The translations under genes were made by a program, and so were the position numbers. A stretch of DNA of 64,000 bases from Clostridiales bacterium FE2011. Lineage in GTDB: Bacteria; Bacillota; Clostridia; Christensenellales; Aristaeellaceae. Location of the stretch: positions 1,054,001 to 1,118,000 of the forward strand of contig CP069418.1 in NCBI GenBank assembly GCA_017569305.1, written 5' to 3'. Shown here piece after piece: positions 7,646-15,994 of the stretch. The stretch's first letter is position 1. Each line of letters begins with the position of its first letter. The notes below the pieces were generated by a model. That model made no database searches, was not told where the DNA came from, and saw only the letters and a program-made list of their open reading frames with translations.

Positions 7646-9322
7646 TCAGGCCTGTTCTTTGATTGCCTTACAGAGCCTGTCGGAAATATCCCTGAACTCC
7701 TCCGGAGTCACTTTGGCTTCCTTCCGGTCAAAGGTCAGAAGCCCGTTGGTTTCATCCTCAACGTCCGAAACCTGGGTATATACCGCGGCGCACAGTCCCC
7801 GGGAAATCAGGGGAAGCACCTCTTCCAGGTACAGCGCCTTCAGATCGTGTACGAACTTCTCCCGATCCTCGTACTTCTTGTATCCGTAGGTCTTTTCCAG
7901 GTTAAAGCTGTGCTCCGGAATCTTGAGGGACCATCCGCCGAATTCTGACAGAAACTGCGGCCGGTCCTGTTTTCCGGTCCGAAGCTTTTTGAAATAGATA
8001 TGGAGGCTTTCCACGTCGCTCAGTTTCCGGGCAAACCAGCCTGAAGTGCTGTCAACAAACCGTGTGCCGTCCAGCGCTTTCAACCGGCGGAAAGCGTCAT
8101 CTGCCCGGAACTGACCCCATCCTTCGTTGAAGATGGTCCACAGGCAGATGCATGGATGATTGCCCAGCAGCCGGACCGTCTCATCCATGGTCTTCAGGAA
8201 GTTTTCCCTTGCAGCCTGGTCCCGGTTCAGGCGGGCGTCACTCAGGGGCTTCCATCCAGCCGTCGGCAGGATGGTATCGCGAAGGAAATGATACTCTCCG
8301 CAGTTCACCATATCCTGGAAAACAATCATGCCCAGCCGGTCACAGTCATAGTAGAACTGCTCCGGTTCAATTTTGATGTGCTTCCGCAGCATGTTGAACC
8401 CCAGCGCCTTCATGGCCAGGATATCCGATTCATAACAGGAAGAAGCCGCCGGCGTATACAGGCCGTCGCTCCAGTATCCCTGGTCCAGCAGGCCGTGAAA
8501 AAAATACGGTTCCCCGTTCAGGCAAAGCCGCGGGATTCCGCTGATGCGTTCCACGGTCAGTGTCCTCAGGGCAAAATATGATTCCGCCCGATCCTCGCCA
8601 GCGGTCACGGTAAACCGGTACAGGTACGGGTTTTCCGGGCACCAGCAGTTTGGATCTTTCACATCGATCCGGACCGTACCCCGGACCAGGGGATAGCAGA
8701 CGCCGTTCATCTCAACAGCTCCGTCATCGGCGCCGTTCACAGTGATTTCCGCATAATCCCTGCCCGTATGAATCGTCAGGGTGTGGATATACCGTTCCGG
8801 AACCGGTTCAATCCAGACTGTCTGCCAGATACCGGACACCGGGGTATACCACATGCCGCCCCGCTTTTCTTTCTGTTTTCCCCAGGGATGCTGATGGGAC
8901 AGATCGTTGACGGCAGTGACAGATATTTCGTTTTCTCCTTCGCAGATCAGGTCTGTGATATCCGCGGAGAAAGGAAGATAGCTCTCTTCATGGGAAACCG
9001 CTTCCTTCCCGTTAATCCTGACCGTTGCTTTCCGGCTGACAGCCCCGAAGTGAAGCAGGATTCGTTGCCCCTGCCATTCCTCCGGCACGGTGAAACTTCT
9101 GGAATATACCATCTCCCGGCCGTATTCCATTTTCATGTTGACGCCCGAGAGCAGACTTTCAGGGCAGAAGGGAACATTGATTTCTGTTTCCGTCCCGCCG
9201 CAGGTGAAATGCCATTCTCCGTTCAGGCACAGCCAGTCTTTCCGTACCAGCTGCGGACGTGGGTACGTATTCCAGGGAGTACCGGACAGCGTTTCTCCGG
9301 CTGACGTAGATAGCCTCTGCAT
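7646..9322 (-). CDS. Glycoside hydrolase family 2 enzyme
   Basis: A beta-glycosidase (galactosidase, glucuronidase or mannosidase type) of 558 residues with the family order: N-terminal jelly roll (about 20-170, containing GGMWYTPVSGIWQTVW), Ig-like domain, then the TIM barrel. The acid/base Glu lies in IFNEGWGQF and the likely nucleophile Glu in FLSEFGGW. There is no signal peptide, so it acts in the cytoplasm. The ATG at 9322 has GGAGG 6 nt upstream; the GTG at 9352 would lie inside the previous gene. Length resembles beta-glucuronidases more than long LacZ enzymes. Neighbours (isomerase, MFS carrier) point to import and breakdown of a small glycoside. Confidence 0.93.
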   Translation of the reverse strand: MQRLSTSAGETLSGTPWNTYPRPQLVRKDWLCLNGEWHFTCGGTETEINVPFCPESLLSGVNMKMEYGREMVYSRSFTVPEEWQGQRILLHFGAVSRKATVRINGKEAVSHEESYLPFSADITDLICEGENEISVTAVNDLSHQHPWGKQKEKRGGMWYTPVSGIWQTVWIEPVPERYIHTLTIHTGRDYAEITVNGADDGAVEMNGVCYPLVRGTVRIDVKDPNCWCPENPYLYRFTVTAGEDRAESYFALRTLTVERISGIPRLCLNGEPYFFHGLLDQGYWSDGLYTPAASSCYESDILAMKALGFNMLRKHIKIEPEQFYYDCDRLGMIVFQDMVNCGEYHFLRDTILPTAGWKPLSDARLNRDQAARENFLKTMDETVRLLGNHPCICLWTIFNEGWGQFRADDAFRRLKALDGTRFVDSTSGWFARKLSDVESLHIYFKKLRTGKQDRPQFLSEFGGWSLKIPEHSFNLEKTYGYKKYEDREKFVHDLKALYLEEVLPLISRGLCAAVYTQVSDVEDETNGLLTFDRKEAKVTPEEFRDISDRLCKAIKEQA

Positions 9323-9339
9323 TGGAATCCTCCGGCTTT

Positions 9340-10176
9340 TTATGTATTCCACAGCTGATGTTCCTTCAGCCAGGCAACAGATTTCTTCAGTGCTTCAATC
9401 GTCTTCGTTTCCAGGACGCACCGTGCGTTTCGCTGAGCGGCCAGCTGAAGTCTTGCCATCAGGTCCAGTTCCCCGTCTCCCAGCGCCAGATGGTTCTTCG
9501 CCGGTGTCTCCGTTGCGTCATGAATATGGAAATGGATCAGCCTGTCCTGATGTTCCGTGATAAACGGAACGTCTGTCTCATGAATGGCTTTGGAATGGCC
9601 GATATCCCAGGTCAGTCCGAAAACCGGGCTTTCCAGCAGATACCGGATGGCTTCCTTCTCATAGCTGCGGAATCCGTCCGTGTTTTCAACAGCAATACGG
9701 ATATCAGCCTCGTCGATCCATTCCTCACACAGTGAACGGAACGCGGCAAAGGATTTCATGTATGTTTCAAAATCCCGCTCATACATCTGCACCTTCCTGT
9801 CCGGAAGGGTGATGTAGATTCCGGGATTCATATGCATATTCAGTGTCAGCGGCCTTCTTTCGGGATCATAACGATCCCGTAATGTCATCAGCTTTCGGGA
9901 CACCTCAACAGACTGCCGGACGGTTTCCAGATAGGCGTTTGAAACCAGCCGGTTGAAATCCGCAATATTCAGGTTTTCATCCAGGTGAATGGTAAAGTAG
10001 ATTCCGGCTTTTTCCGCGGCACGGATCAGCTCATCCGTCTTCTGCAGCTCATCCGTCTGATACTCCGGGAAATTCATGTTCAGTTCAATAAAACGCAGGC
10101 CGAGGCTCTCGCACAGGTCTATGTTGTCCTGCAGCGTGTGGTTCTCGATCAGGGTCGGCATACCGAAATGAATCAT
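9340..10176 (-). CDS. Sugar phosphate isomerase/epimerase, TIM barrel
   Basis: A 278-residue xylose-isomerase-like TIM barrel (AP endonuclease family 2 fold). Metal-ligand positions are visible in IAVENTDG, TWDIGHSK and HFHIHDATET, ending with a Glu in RCVLETKT. Members isomerise or epimerise keto-sugars and inositols; which one cannot be read. It precedes the GH2 gene by 17 nt and follows the YitT gene by 28 nt, so it belongs to a catabolic run. The start ATG at 10176 has CGGAGGGG upstream. Confidence 0.88.
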   Translation of the reverse strand: MIHFGMPTLIENHTLQDNIDLCESLGLRFIELNMNFPEYQTDELQKTDELIRAAEKAGIYFTIHLDENLNIADFNRLVSNAYLETVRQSVEVSRKLMTLRDRYDPERRPLTLNMHMNPGIYITLPDRKVQMYERDFETYMKSFAAFRSLCEEWIDEADIRIAVENTDGFRSYEKEAIRYLLESPVFGLTWDIGHSKAIHETDVPFITEHQDRLIHFHIHDATETPAKNHLALGDGELDLMARLQLAAQRNARCVLETKTIEALKKSVAWLKEHQLWNT

Positions 10177-10204
10177 GTGAATTTCCCCTCCGGATATACG
10201 ATTT

Positions 10205-11065
10205 TTAATTCACCCCGCGGAAGCCCTTGCCAATAATCTCCGTGCTGGAAGTGATAATCATAAAAGCTGCCGGATCCTGTTTGTGGATATAGTTCCGCAG
10301 CAGCACCGCCTCATGCCGGGACACTACGGTCAGCAGCACAGTCTTTCCCTCATGGGTATAGGAGCCCTCCCCGTGCAGCCGGGTTGCGCCGCGGTGAAGC
10401 TCTGCGGTAATAAACTGTTCAATGGGTTCAGGATGGGAAGTAATGATCTGGAAGCACTTTTTGGTTTTCAGGTTGTCTGTCACCAGGTCCATGAACAGTG
10501 ATTTGATAATCAGTCCCAGGATGGAGAACAGTCCCGTCTCCATGCCGAAGGCAAAGCAGGCGGATACTGTGATGATGATGTCGCTGCACAGCAGGGCAAT
10601 GCCGATGTTCAGCGCCGTATGCTTCTTCAGGATCATCGCGATGATATCCGTTCCGCCGGAAGAAGCATCCAGGTTAAACAGGATTGCCGAACCCACTGCC
10701 GGCAGTCCCACGGCAAAAAGCAGTTCCACCAGGGGCTGGGAGGTCATCGGAGCGCTCATCGGGCAGACAATTTCCAGCAGCTGCAATGTGCCGGACATCA
10801 GCAGGGAGGCATATACCGTCCGGATTCCGAAGGACTTTCCGAAAACCGCAAATCCCAGGGCCAGCAGGGCGATATTGATGATCGTCACCAGTGTACCGGG
10901 CGTGATGGACGGAACGTAGTGTCCCAGAACGATGGCAATACCCGTCACACCGCCGGTGGAGAAATGATTCGGGAATTTGAAGAAATAGATACCGACCGTC
11001 ATGATCAGGATACCGACTGTGATATAAATCCATTCCTTCAGGGTTACCTTCTGTTCCTTGGACAT
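10205..11065 (-). CDS. YitT family membrane protein
   Basis: An integral membrane protein of 286 residues with five or six helices (about 10-200) and a C-terminal cytoplasmic DUF2179 domain (about 210-280, ...GEGSYTHEGKTVLLTVVSRHE). The helices contain the conserved NHFSTGGVTGIA and DASSGGTDIIA loops of the YitT/DUF161 family. Function in the family is unsettled. The ATG at 11065 was chosen for GAGGAG 8 nt before it. A TATAAT at 11119-11124 may be its promoter. Only 28 nt separate it from the isomerase gene, so co-transcription is likely. Confidence 0.92.
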   Translation of the reverse strand: MSKEQKVTLKEWIYITVGILIMTVGIYFFKFPNHFSTGGVTGIAIVLGHYVPSITPGTLVTIINIALLALGFAVFGKSFGIRTVYASLLMSGTLQLLEIVCPMSAPMTSQPLVELLFAVGLPAVGSAILFNLDASSGGTDIIAMILKKHTALNIGIALLCSDIIITVSACFAFGMETGLFSILGLIIKSLFMDLVTDNLKTKKCFQIITSHPEPIEQFITAELHRGATRLHGEGSYTHEGKTVLLTVVSRHEAVLLRNYIHKQDPAAFMIITSSTEIIGKGFRGVN

Positions 11066-11153
11066 TTTGCTTCTCCTCGTCTCCGGGAAAAAGATCTTCT
11101 TTTTCCTCATTGACGATTATTATACCATGTTCCTGCCCCAATCATAAAGCACG

Positions 11154-11179
11154 AAAATGCGGCAGATTTCTCTGCCGCA
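11154..11179 (-). terminator. Intrinsic terminator
   Basis: A 9-bp stem (TGCGGCAGA with TCTGCCGCA, loop GAAA on the minus strand) followed by TTTT on the minus strand. It would end the transcript of the ABC permease gene. Confidence 0.7.
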
Positions 11180-11233
11180 CAAACAGTCATTAAGATCGAT
11201 AGCATGTTTTTCCCACTGAATCGTATAAGGAAA

Positions 11234-11278
11234 TGTCATTCCGAGCGAAACGAAGTGAAGTCGAGGAATCCCTTACTA
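11234..11278 (+). repeat. Dispersed-repeat-like element
   Basis: The stretch CATTCCGAGCGAAACGAAGT followed by GAAGTCGAGGAATCCC looks like the short extragenic repeat seen many times in some bacterial genomes, as far as I remember. Only one copy lies in this window, so the repeat status is recalled knowledge. Confidence 0.45.
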
Positions 11279-11318
11279 CGTCCGAAGAACGTTTTCATTT
11301 TTAGTTTTAAGTTATTGA

Positions 11319-11353
11319 GGAGTCATCCGTGCTTTAGCACGGCTAATGACTCC
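11319..11353. repeat. Long imperfect hairpin
   Basis: GGAGTCAT-CCGTGC, loop TTTA, GCACGG-CTA-ATGACTCC: a 14-bp stem with one 3-nt bulge. There is no U-tract, so it is not a plain terminator. It resembles the hairpin modules of the other arrays in this window. Confidence 0.7.
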
Positions 11354-11445
11354 CATGCTACAGCCGTCCATTTCCGCAAGCCATAGGCGCTGCAGAAATG
11401 GAATACGGCGATCGCAAAGTTTTCAGTATTCATTAGGAAAAAAAG

Positions 11446-11473
11446 CTCCTACCTCCTACCTCCTACTTCCTAC
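11446..11473. repeat. Tandem 7-bp repeat (CTCCTAC) x4
   Basis: Four head-to-tail copies of CTCCTAC, the last with one change (TTCCTAC), lie directly before the stop codon of the ABC permease gene. On the minus strand the unit reads GTAGGAG. Confidence 0.8.
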
Positions 11474-11478
11474 CTCTC

Positions 11479-12129
11479 TTAGAGCTTCAGGTCCACTTCC
11501 TCAAACTTCTTCGTGCTCATCTGAATGCTCTTCGCCGTTCCACTCAGGAACAGGGCCAGACCTGCCAGCGTAAACAGCGCCTTGTCGCTCATATTGCGCG
11601 GATCCGGCTGATCCAGCACATCCCGGAAGAACGGTACCGCATAGGTCGAAACAGTCTCAATGATAATCCAAAGGAATACTGCCACGGCCGCAAAGCCGAA
11701 TGCCTTCCCCGGCTTATTGATATCCTTGTAGTATACCGGGAAAAAGATCATATTGAAGATCGCGAAGATAATCATTCCACTGCCGATCAGCGCCAGTCCC
11801 GCATCCATTCCGGCCGGGTTCGGTGTATTCCCGATGGCGTATTTGATCAGGATAAAGAGGCCCATAACCGCCAGATCGATCACTTCCAGAAGGGTGCAGA
11901 AAAGAATTCTTCCCTTTACTGCATCTGCGCGGGAAACCGGCAGCATCAGCGTATAAGTCGCGTCATGGTTTTCCCTGGCCGTCAGGCAGACAAAGAAAAT
12001 CGCCAGTCCCATATAGAAACAGCTCACGCCGTAGGGATAGCCCGGAACCAGGATCAGCGCGGCGCACATCAGCATGATGTAGGCTGTGGGATGTATGCAC
12101 AGTTTCCATTCCTTCATCAGCAGTTTCAT
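11479..12129 (-). CDS. ABC-2 type permease
   Basis: A membrane protein of 216 residues with about six helices and no soluble domain: the permease half of an ABC-2 exporter, partner of the ATPase gene before it. Its ATG at 12129 overlaps the ATPase stop (ATGA). The first helix follows a short N-terminus MKLLMKEWKLCIHPTAY, as in small antimicrobial-peptide or self-resistance exporters. The exported substrate is unknown. The C-terminal KKFEEVDLKL is cytoplasmic. Confidence 0.85.
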   Translation of the reverse strand: MKLLMKEWKLCIHPTAYIMLMCAALILVPGYPYGVSCFYMGLAIFFVCLTARENHDATYTLMLPVSRADAVKGRILFCTLLEVIDLAVMGLFILIKYAIGNTPNPAGMDAGLALIGSGMIIFAIFNMIFFPVYYKDINKPGKAFGFAAVAVFLWIIIETVSTYAVPFFRDVLDQPDPRNMSDKALFTLAGLALFLSGTAKSIQMSTKKFEEVDLKL

Positions 12130-12980
12130 GCCTCTTCCGCCTCCTTTTCCAGATGAATCATGATTTCTTCCAGGGTTGCCTCCCGGGTTTCAAAAGCAGC
12201 CGCGTTGTCTTTCCGGATGAGCACCGTATACCCGTCCCGGATCCGGCAGCGTCCGCAGGCCGCCTCCTGCATTGCCGGGGGAATATCCGTCCCGCACTCC
12301 GCGATCCGCCAGGCGTCCCGGAAGCCTTCCAGCGTGTCATCCGCTTTCAGCTCTCCCTGCTGAAGGAACAAAATCCTGTCCGCGCATTTCTCCAGGTCGG
12401 ACGTAATATGGGTGGAAAAGAAAACCGTCTTTCCCTCATCCTTCAGTTTCAGGAAAACCTCCACCAGTTCCTCCCGGCTCACAGGATCCAGGCCGCTGGT
12501 CGGTTCGTCCAGGATCAGCAGCTCCGCCCCGTGGCTGAGGGCCAGGGCCAGCGCGTATTTAATCTTCATGCCGTTGGACAGTTCCGCCGGAGTTTTCTCC
12601 TCATCCAGTCCGAAAACACTCATCCACTTCCGGTATGCAGTATCATCCCATCCGGGATAGAATGTCCTGGTCACCGCGGTAATCGCCTTCAGCTTTTTCC
12701 GGGTATAGTAGGTCATGCCGGCAGAAACGAAGCCGATCCTTTCCTTGATCTCCCGGTCGTGTTCCGGATAATCCAGTCCGAAAAAGGAGATCTCTCCGGC
12801 ATCCGGGCGTACAAACGACAGCATGGAATTGATTGTGGTCGTTTTGCCGGCGCCGTTCCGGCCGATAAAGCCGGTGATGGTTCCCGGCACCAGGCTGAAG
12901 GACACATCTCTCAGCTGAAAAGCCGGGTAGTTTTTGCACAGTCCCTGAACCGCCAGGGGCGTTTTCATTTCATAATCCAT
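12126..12980 (-). CDS. ABC transporter ATP-binding protein
   Basis: A 284-residue ATPase of the ABC-2 exporter class (YtrB/CcmA-like). Walker A is GRNGAGKTT, the signature ELSNGMKIK is degenerate as common in this subgroup, Walker B is LLILDEPTSGLD and the switch His is in FFSTHITSD. It powers the permease encoded next. The ATG at 12980 has GGAGG 9 nt upstream and overlaps the regulator gene by 11 nt; the frame could start 18 nt earlier. The operon order is regulator, ATPase, permease. Confidence 0.92.
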   Translation of the reverse strand: MDYEMKTPLAVQGLCKNYPAFQLRDVSFSLVPGTITGFIGRNGAGKTTTINSMLSFVRPDAGEISFFGLDYPEHDREIKERIGFVSAGMTYYTRKKLKAITAVTRTFYPGWDDTAYRKWMSVFGLDEEKTPAELSNGMKIKYALALALSHGAELLILDEPTSGLDPVSREELVEVFLKLKDEGKTVFFSTHITSDLEKCADRILFLQQGELKADDTLEGFRDAWRIAECGTDIPPAMQEAACGRCRIRDGYTVLIRKDNAAAFETREATLEEIMIHLEKEAEEA

Positions 12981-13386
12981 TCTTAATTTCCTCCGCAACA
13001 GCCATAAAGAACTCTGCGTTCACCAGTGCGATGCCGCTGTTCTCATCCCCCAGTACCATCAGCTGGTCTCCGGGGTTGATATTGAATACGCGCCTTGCCC
13101 GGACCGGGATCACAATCTGTCCCTTGTCACCCACTGTCACCACACCGAACATGTGTTTCCCGCGCATGCCGGGACGACTGTCCAGTTCATCCTCCGGAGC
13201 GTTGACCAGATCGTCCAGGGAAACCTCCAGCACGGACGCCAGCCTTCCGGACATTTCCAGATCCGGCGTACTCTCCTCTGTTTCCCATTTGGCAATGGTC
13301 TGGCGGGCGACGCCGACTTTTTCCGCCAGCGTTTCCTGGGTCAGGTTCATCATTTTCCGCAGTTTCTGAAGATTCTTCCCGATCAT
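12970..13386 (-). CDS. XRE-AbrB fusion transcriptional regulator
   Basis: A 138-residue regulator with two DNA-binding folds: an N-terminal helix-turn-helix of the Cro/CI type (about 5-60, QETLAEKVGVARQTIAKWE) and a C-terminal AbrB/SpoVT swapped-hairpin domain (about 80-128, VTVGDKGQIVIPVRARRVF). It opens an ABC exporter operon, so it most likely controls that operon. A promoter lies at 13410-13438. The domain pairing is the notable point. It is divergent from the esterase gene, and the inverted repeat at 13452-13471 between them is a candidate operator. Confidence 0.88.
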   Translation of the reverse strand: MIGKNLQKLRKMMNLTQETLAEKVGVARQTIAKWETEESTPDLEMSGRLASVLEVSLDDLVNAPEDELDSRPGMRGKHMFGVVTVGDKGQIVIPVRARRVFNINPGDQLMVLGDENSGIALVNAEFFMAVAEEIKNGL

Positions 13387-13409
13387 ACATTTCCCACCTT
13401 TCGAACAAA

Positions 13410-13438
13410 ATGATACGCCCGGATATAATGCTGGTCAA
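13410..13438 (-). promoter_or_regulatory. Promoter of the XRE-AbrB/ABC operon
   Basis: TTGACC and TATCAT with a 17-nt spacer on the minus strand, about 20 nt before the start codon region. Confidence 0.6.
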
Positions 13439-13451
13439 CCATCCCGCGCTG

Positions 13452-13471
13452 ACATTCCGATTCCGGAATGT
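13452..13471. promoter_or_regulatory. Operator-like inverted repeat
   Basis: ACATTCCG-ATTC-CGGAATGT, a perfect 8-bp inverted repeat with a 4-nt spacer, sits between the divergent promoters of the XRE-AbrB regulator and the esterase. The position suits a binding site for that regulator. This is inference. Confidence 0.45.
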
Positions 13472-13480
13472 TAATTCTCG

Positions 13481-13509
13481 TTGACAAAAACACAGCAATT
13501 TTTATCTAT
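13481..13509 (+). promoter_or_regulatory. Candidate promoter of the esterase gene
   Basis: TTGACA followed after 17 nt by ATCTAT. The -35 is perfect and the -10 is weak (TATCTA with a 16-nt spacer is the alternative). Confidence 0.45.
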
Positions 13510-13574
13510 TGTCTTCCAGGTGCAGGTGACATATCATAAAACCGACCTGATCATTGTGTATAAGGAGGGTTCTT

Positions 13575-14489
13575 ATGCTGAAACTGTTCATCATCCTGAT
13601 GCTGATCGTCTGCCTGGTTTGCTGTTCTGTATCAGCCCTTGCCGAATCCGCTTCCAGTCTTCCGGATCTCCCGGACAGGCTTCCCCTTGAATACAAGAAA
13701 ATCCTGAAGGAAGGCGGCACAGTCCGGAAGATTGAGTATCCCTCGAAGGATTATTATGGAGATCAGAAAGACATTATGAAGCCCGCGCTGGTCTATCTGC
13801 CTGCCGGTTATTCAGAGGATCAGCAGTATGACCTGCTTGTCCTCTGCCACGGCGTCGGAGGAACCGAAAAGGAATGGGGATTCCTGAGCCTCAACTGCCC
13901 TGGCAAATGTGCCGTGGACAACCTGATTGCCAACGGGGAAATCAAACCGCTGATCATCGTCATGCCCAATGGTCGTTCCACCGAAGACTGCGGCAATACA
14001 GACTGGAGCAACATGCAGGCCTTCTATTCCTTCGGTCAGGAAATCCGCAACGACCTGCTGCCCTGGATGGATGCCCACTATGCCACCTATGGCGCCGGAC
14101 TGGATGACCTGAGCGCATCCCGTGATCACAGGTACATGGCCGGCCTTTCAATGGGCGGTATGCAGACAATCAATATCGGCATGTGCGAATGCATGGATCT
14201 GTTCTCCGCTTTCGGCGCTTTCTCTGCCGCGCCCACCAGCTATCCGGCATCCAAAGTTGCCGCAGAGATCAAAAAGTTTGACAGCTATCCCATCCGTTAT
14301 TTCTATAACATCTGCGGAACCGGGGACAGCATCGCCTATGCTTCTGCCTCCTCTGCCGCCAAAGAGCTGCCGAAATATACCGATCAGCTGACAGAAGCCA
14401 ACTGGCACTGGCAGGAATGCCCCGGAGATCACAACTTTGACATCTGGTATCTGGGTCTTTTCAACTTCCTCCGGATCCTGGGGAACTGA
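13575..14489 (+). CDS. Secreted alpha/beta-hydrolase esterase (CE1-like)
   Basis: A secreted esterase of 304 residues, of the feruloyl/acetyl-xylan esterase D type. A signal peptide (about 1-25) ends at VSALA, with no lipobox. The oxyanion region is LLVLCHGVGGTEKEW, the nucleophile Ser lies in MAGLSMGGMQT, and the catalytic His in CPGDHNFDIWY. It would cut ester side groups from plant polysaccharides outside the cell. The ATG at 13575 is preceded by AAGGAGGG; an in-frame ATG at 13554 lacks a binding site. It is a single gene, ended by the terminator at 14524. Confidence 0.88.
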   Translation: MLKLFIILMLIVCLVCCSVSALAESASSLPDLPDRLPLEYKKILKEGGTVRKIEYPSKDYYGDQKDIMKPALVYLPAGYSEDQQYDLLVLCHGVGGTEKEWGFLSLNCPGKCAVDNLIANGEIKPLIIVMPNGRSTEDCGNTDWSNMQAFYSFGQEIRNDLLPWMDAHYATYGAGLDDLSASRDHRYMAGLSMGGMQTINIGMCECMDLFSAFGAFSAAPTSYPASKVAAEIKKFDSYPIRYFYNICGTGDSIAYASASSAAKELPKYTDQLTEANWHWQECPGDHNFDIWYLGLFNFLRILGN

Positions 14490-14523
14490 CGCCCTGAACC
14501 CTTTGCAGAGAAGCCATCAGAAA

Positions 14524-14556
14524 AACATCCCGGCGCTTGAAAACGCCGGGTGTTTG
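14524..14556 (+). terminator. Intrinsic terminator after the esterase
   Basis: A stem of CCCGGCG with CGCCGGG, flanked by AACA and TGTTT, with an 8-nt loop. Confidence 0.75.
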
Positions 14557-14601
14557 TGATAACGTATCTTTTGATCTTTTTCCGAAGGAAGGATGCTCGT
14601 C

Positions 14602-15897
14602 ATGAAGCCTTATCTGGAGATGACTACGGAGGAACTGACCCAGGAACTGGACACTCTGAGAAAAGAGTATAAAAAGGTCCAGGCCATGGACATGCAGCTG
14701 AACATGAGCCGGGGTATTCCCTGCATTGATCAGCTGGATCTTTCCATGCACATGATGGATGTTCTGGATTCCTCCTCTGATCTGACCTGTGAAGACGGCA
14801 CAGACTGCCGGAACTACGGTCAGCTGACCGGTATTGAGGAAGCCCGTGAGCTTCTGGGCGACATGATGGAGAACAATCCCAAAGATATCATCATCTACGG
14901 GAACTCCTCCCTGAACGTGATGTTTGATACCATTTCCCGTGTCTGGACCCACGGCGTCATGGGCAACACCCCCTGGTGCAAGCAACCGGAGGTGAAGTTC
15001 CTCTGCCCCGTGCCCGGCTATGACCGTCATTTTGCAATCACGCAGTATTTCGGCATCAAGATGATTCCCGTTCCCATGACTCCCACCGGTCCGGATATGG
15101 ACATTGTGGAAAAGCTGGTCAGCGAGGATGAAACCATCAAAGGCATCTGGTGCGTACCGAAGTACTCCAATCCTTCCGGCATCTCCTATTCGGATGAAAC
15201 GGTCCGCCGCTTCGCCCGGCTGAAGCCTGCCGCTCCGGACTTCCGGATCTTCTGGGACAACGCCTACGGCATGCATCATCTCTATGATGACCGGCAGGAC
15301 TACCTGATCGAGATCCTGGCGGAGTGCAAGCGTGCCGGCAATCCGGATCTGGTTTATAAGTTTGCCTCCACTTCCAAGATCACCTTCCCCGGCAGCGGTA
15401 TTGCCGCCGTCGCCACCAGCCCGAACAATATGGTCGATTTCGTGAACACACTGAAGTTCCAGACCATCGGTCATGACAAGGTGAACCAGCTGCGCCACGT
15501 TCGTTTCTTCGGTGATATCCACGGCATGGTGGAACACATGCGCAAGCATGCCGCCATCATCCGGCCGAAGTTCGAGATGGTTGAAAACACCCTCGAGGAA
15601 AACCTGGAGGGTCTGGGAATCGGCACCTGGACCAAGCCCCGCGGCGGATACTTTATCCTGTTTGATTCCCTGCCCGGCTGTGCCAAGGAAATCGTCGCCC
15701 TCATGAAGAAAGCGGGCGTCATCATGACCCCCGCCGGCGCCACCTGGCCCTACGGAAAGGACCCCAACGATTCCAACATCCGTATCGCACCCACTTACCC
15801 GACCCTGAACGAGCTGAAGTCCGCCATGGAAACCTTCACCCTGTGCGTCCGCATCGCCAGCGCCAAGAAGATCCTGGCCGATCGCACCGTACAGTAA
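14602..15897 (+). CDS. Aminotransferase, class I-like (AspT type Ic family)
   Basis: A PLP-dependent aminotransferase of 431 residues in the family annotated as putative aminotransferase/MocR-like domain PF12897, which includes type Ic aspartate aminotransferases. The PLP-binding Lys is in FASTSKITFPGSG, the cofactor Asp/Tyr in IFWDNAYGMHH and the substrate Arg in SNIRIAPTYP. It is expected to transfer amino groups between aspartate-like donors and 2-oxo acids in the cytoplasm. The ATG at 14602 lies 9 nt after AAGGAAGG; the ATG at 14593 would touch that site. It is monocistronic, with a terminator at 15918. Confidence 0.88.
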   Translation: MKPYLEMTTEELTQELDTLRKEYKKVQAMDMQLNMSRGIPCIDQLDLSMHMMDVLDSSSDLTCEDGTDCRNYGQLTGIEEARELLGDMMENNPKDIIIYGNSSLNVMFDTISRVWTHGVMGNTPWCKQPEVKFLCPVPGYDRHFAITQYFGIKMIPVPMTPTGPDMDIVEKLVSEDETIKGIWCVPKYSNPSGISYSDETVRRFARLKPAAPDFRIFWDNAYGMHHLYDDRQDYLIEILAECKRAGNPDLVYKFASTSKITFPGSGIAAVATSPNNMVDFVNTLKFQTIGHDKVNQLRHVRFFGDIHGMVEHMRKHAAIIRPKFEMVENTLEENLEGLGIGTWTKPRGGYFILFDSLPGCAKEIVALMKKAGVIMTPAGATWPYGKDPNDSNIRIAPTYPTLNELKSAMETFTLCVRIASAKKILADRTVQ

Positions 15898-15917
15898 CAA
15901 TCCGCAATCTATAAAGC

Positions 15918-15949
15918 AACGAGTCATCCATCGTGGATGACTCGTTTTA
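15918..15949 (+). terminator. Intrinsic terminator after the aminotransferase
   Basis: A 13-bp perfect stem AACGAGTCATCCA / TGGATGACTCGTT with a TCG loop and TTAG after it. Confidence 0.8.
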
Positions 15950-15953
15950 GTAT

Positions 15954-15986
15954 TAATTCTGAATTCTTAATTCTGAATTCTGAATT
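15954..15986. repeat. AATTCTG-type simple repeat
   Basis: Near-tandem copies of AATTCTG/AATTCTT, which also make overlapping GAATTC palindromes. The stretch is purely intergenic, between the terminator and the stop codon of the permease gene. Confidence 0.7.
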
Positions 15987-15994
15987 GCAAAGCT

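Larger units (their letters stand above)
11066..11478. other. Intergenic region with terminator and three repeat types
   Basis: About 410 bp without a gene. In order it holds a possible -10 for the YitT gene (11119-11124, minus), a minus-strand terminator, a dispersed-looking repeat, a long imperfect hairpin, a TTTTAAGT/TATTCATTAGG-type stretch (11289-11318 and 11421-11438) and four tandem 7-bp units. I see no coding potential. Confidence 0.7.

Noticed and set aside
6324..7889. 521-codon open frame on the plus strand
   Set aside because: Antisense to the MFS gene; rich in Gln/His/Asp, typical shadow composition.
14461..15927. 488-codon open frame on the minus strand
   Set aside because: Antisense to the aminotransferase, whose motifs are certain. 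The protein is His/Gly/Asp-rich as expected for an antisense reading of GC-rich codons.
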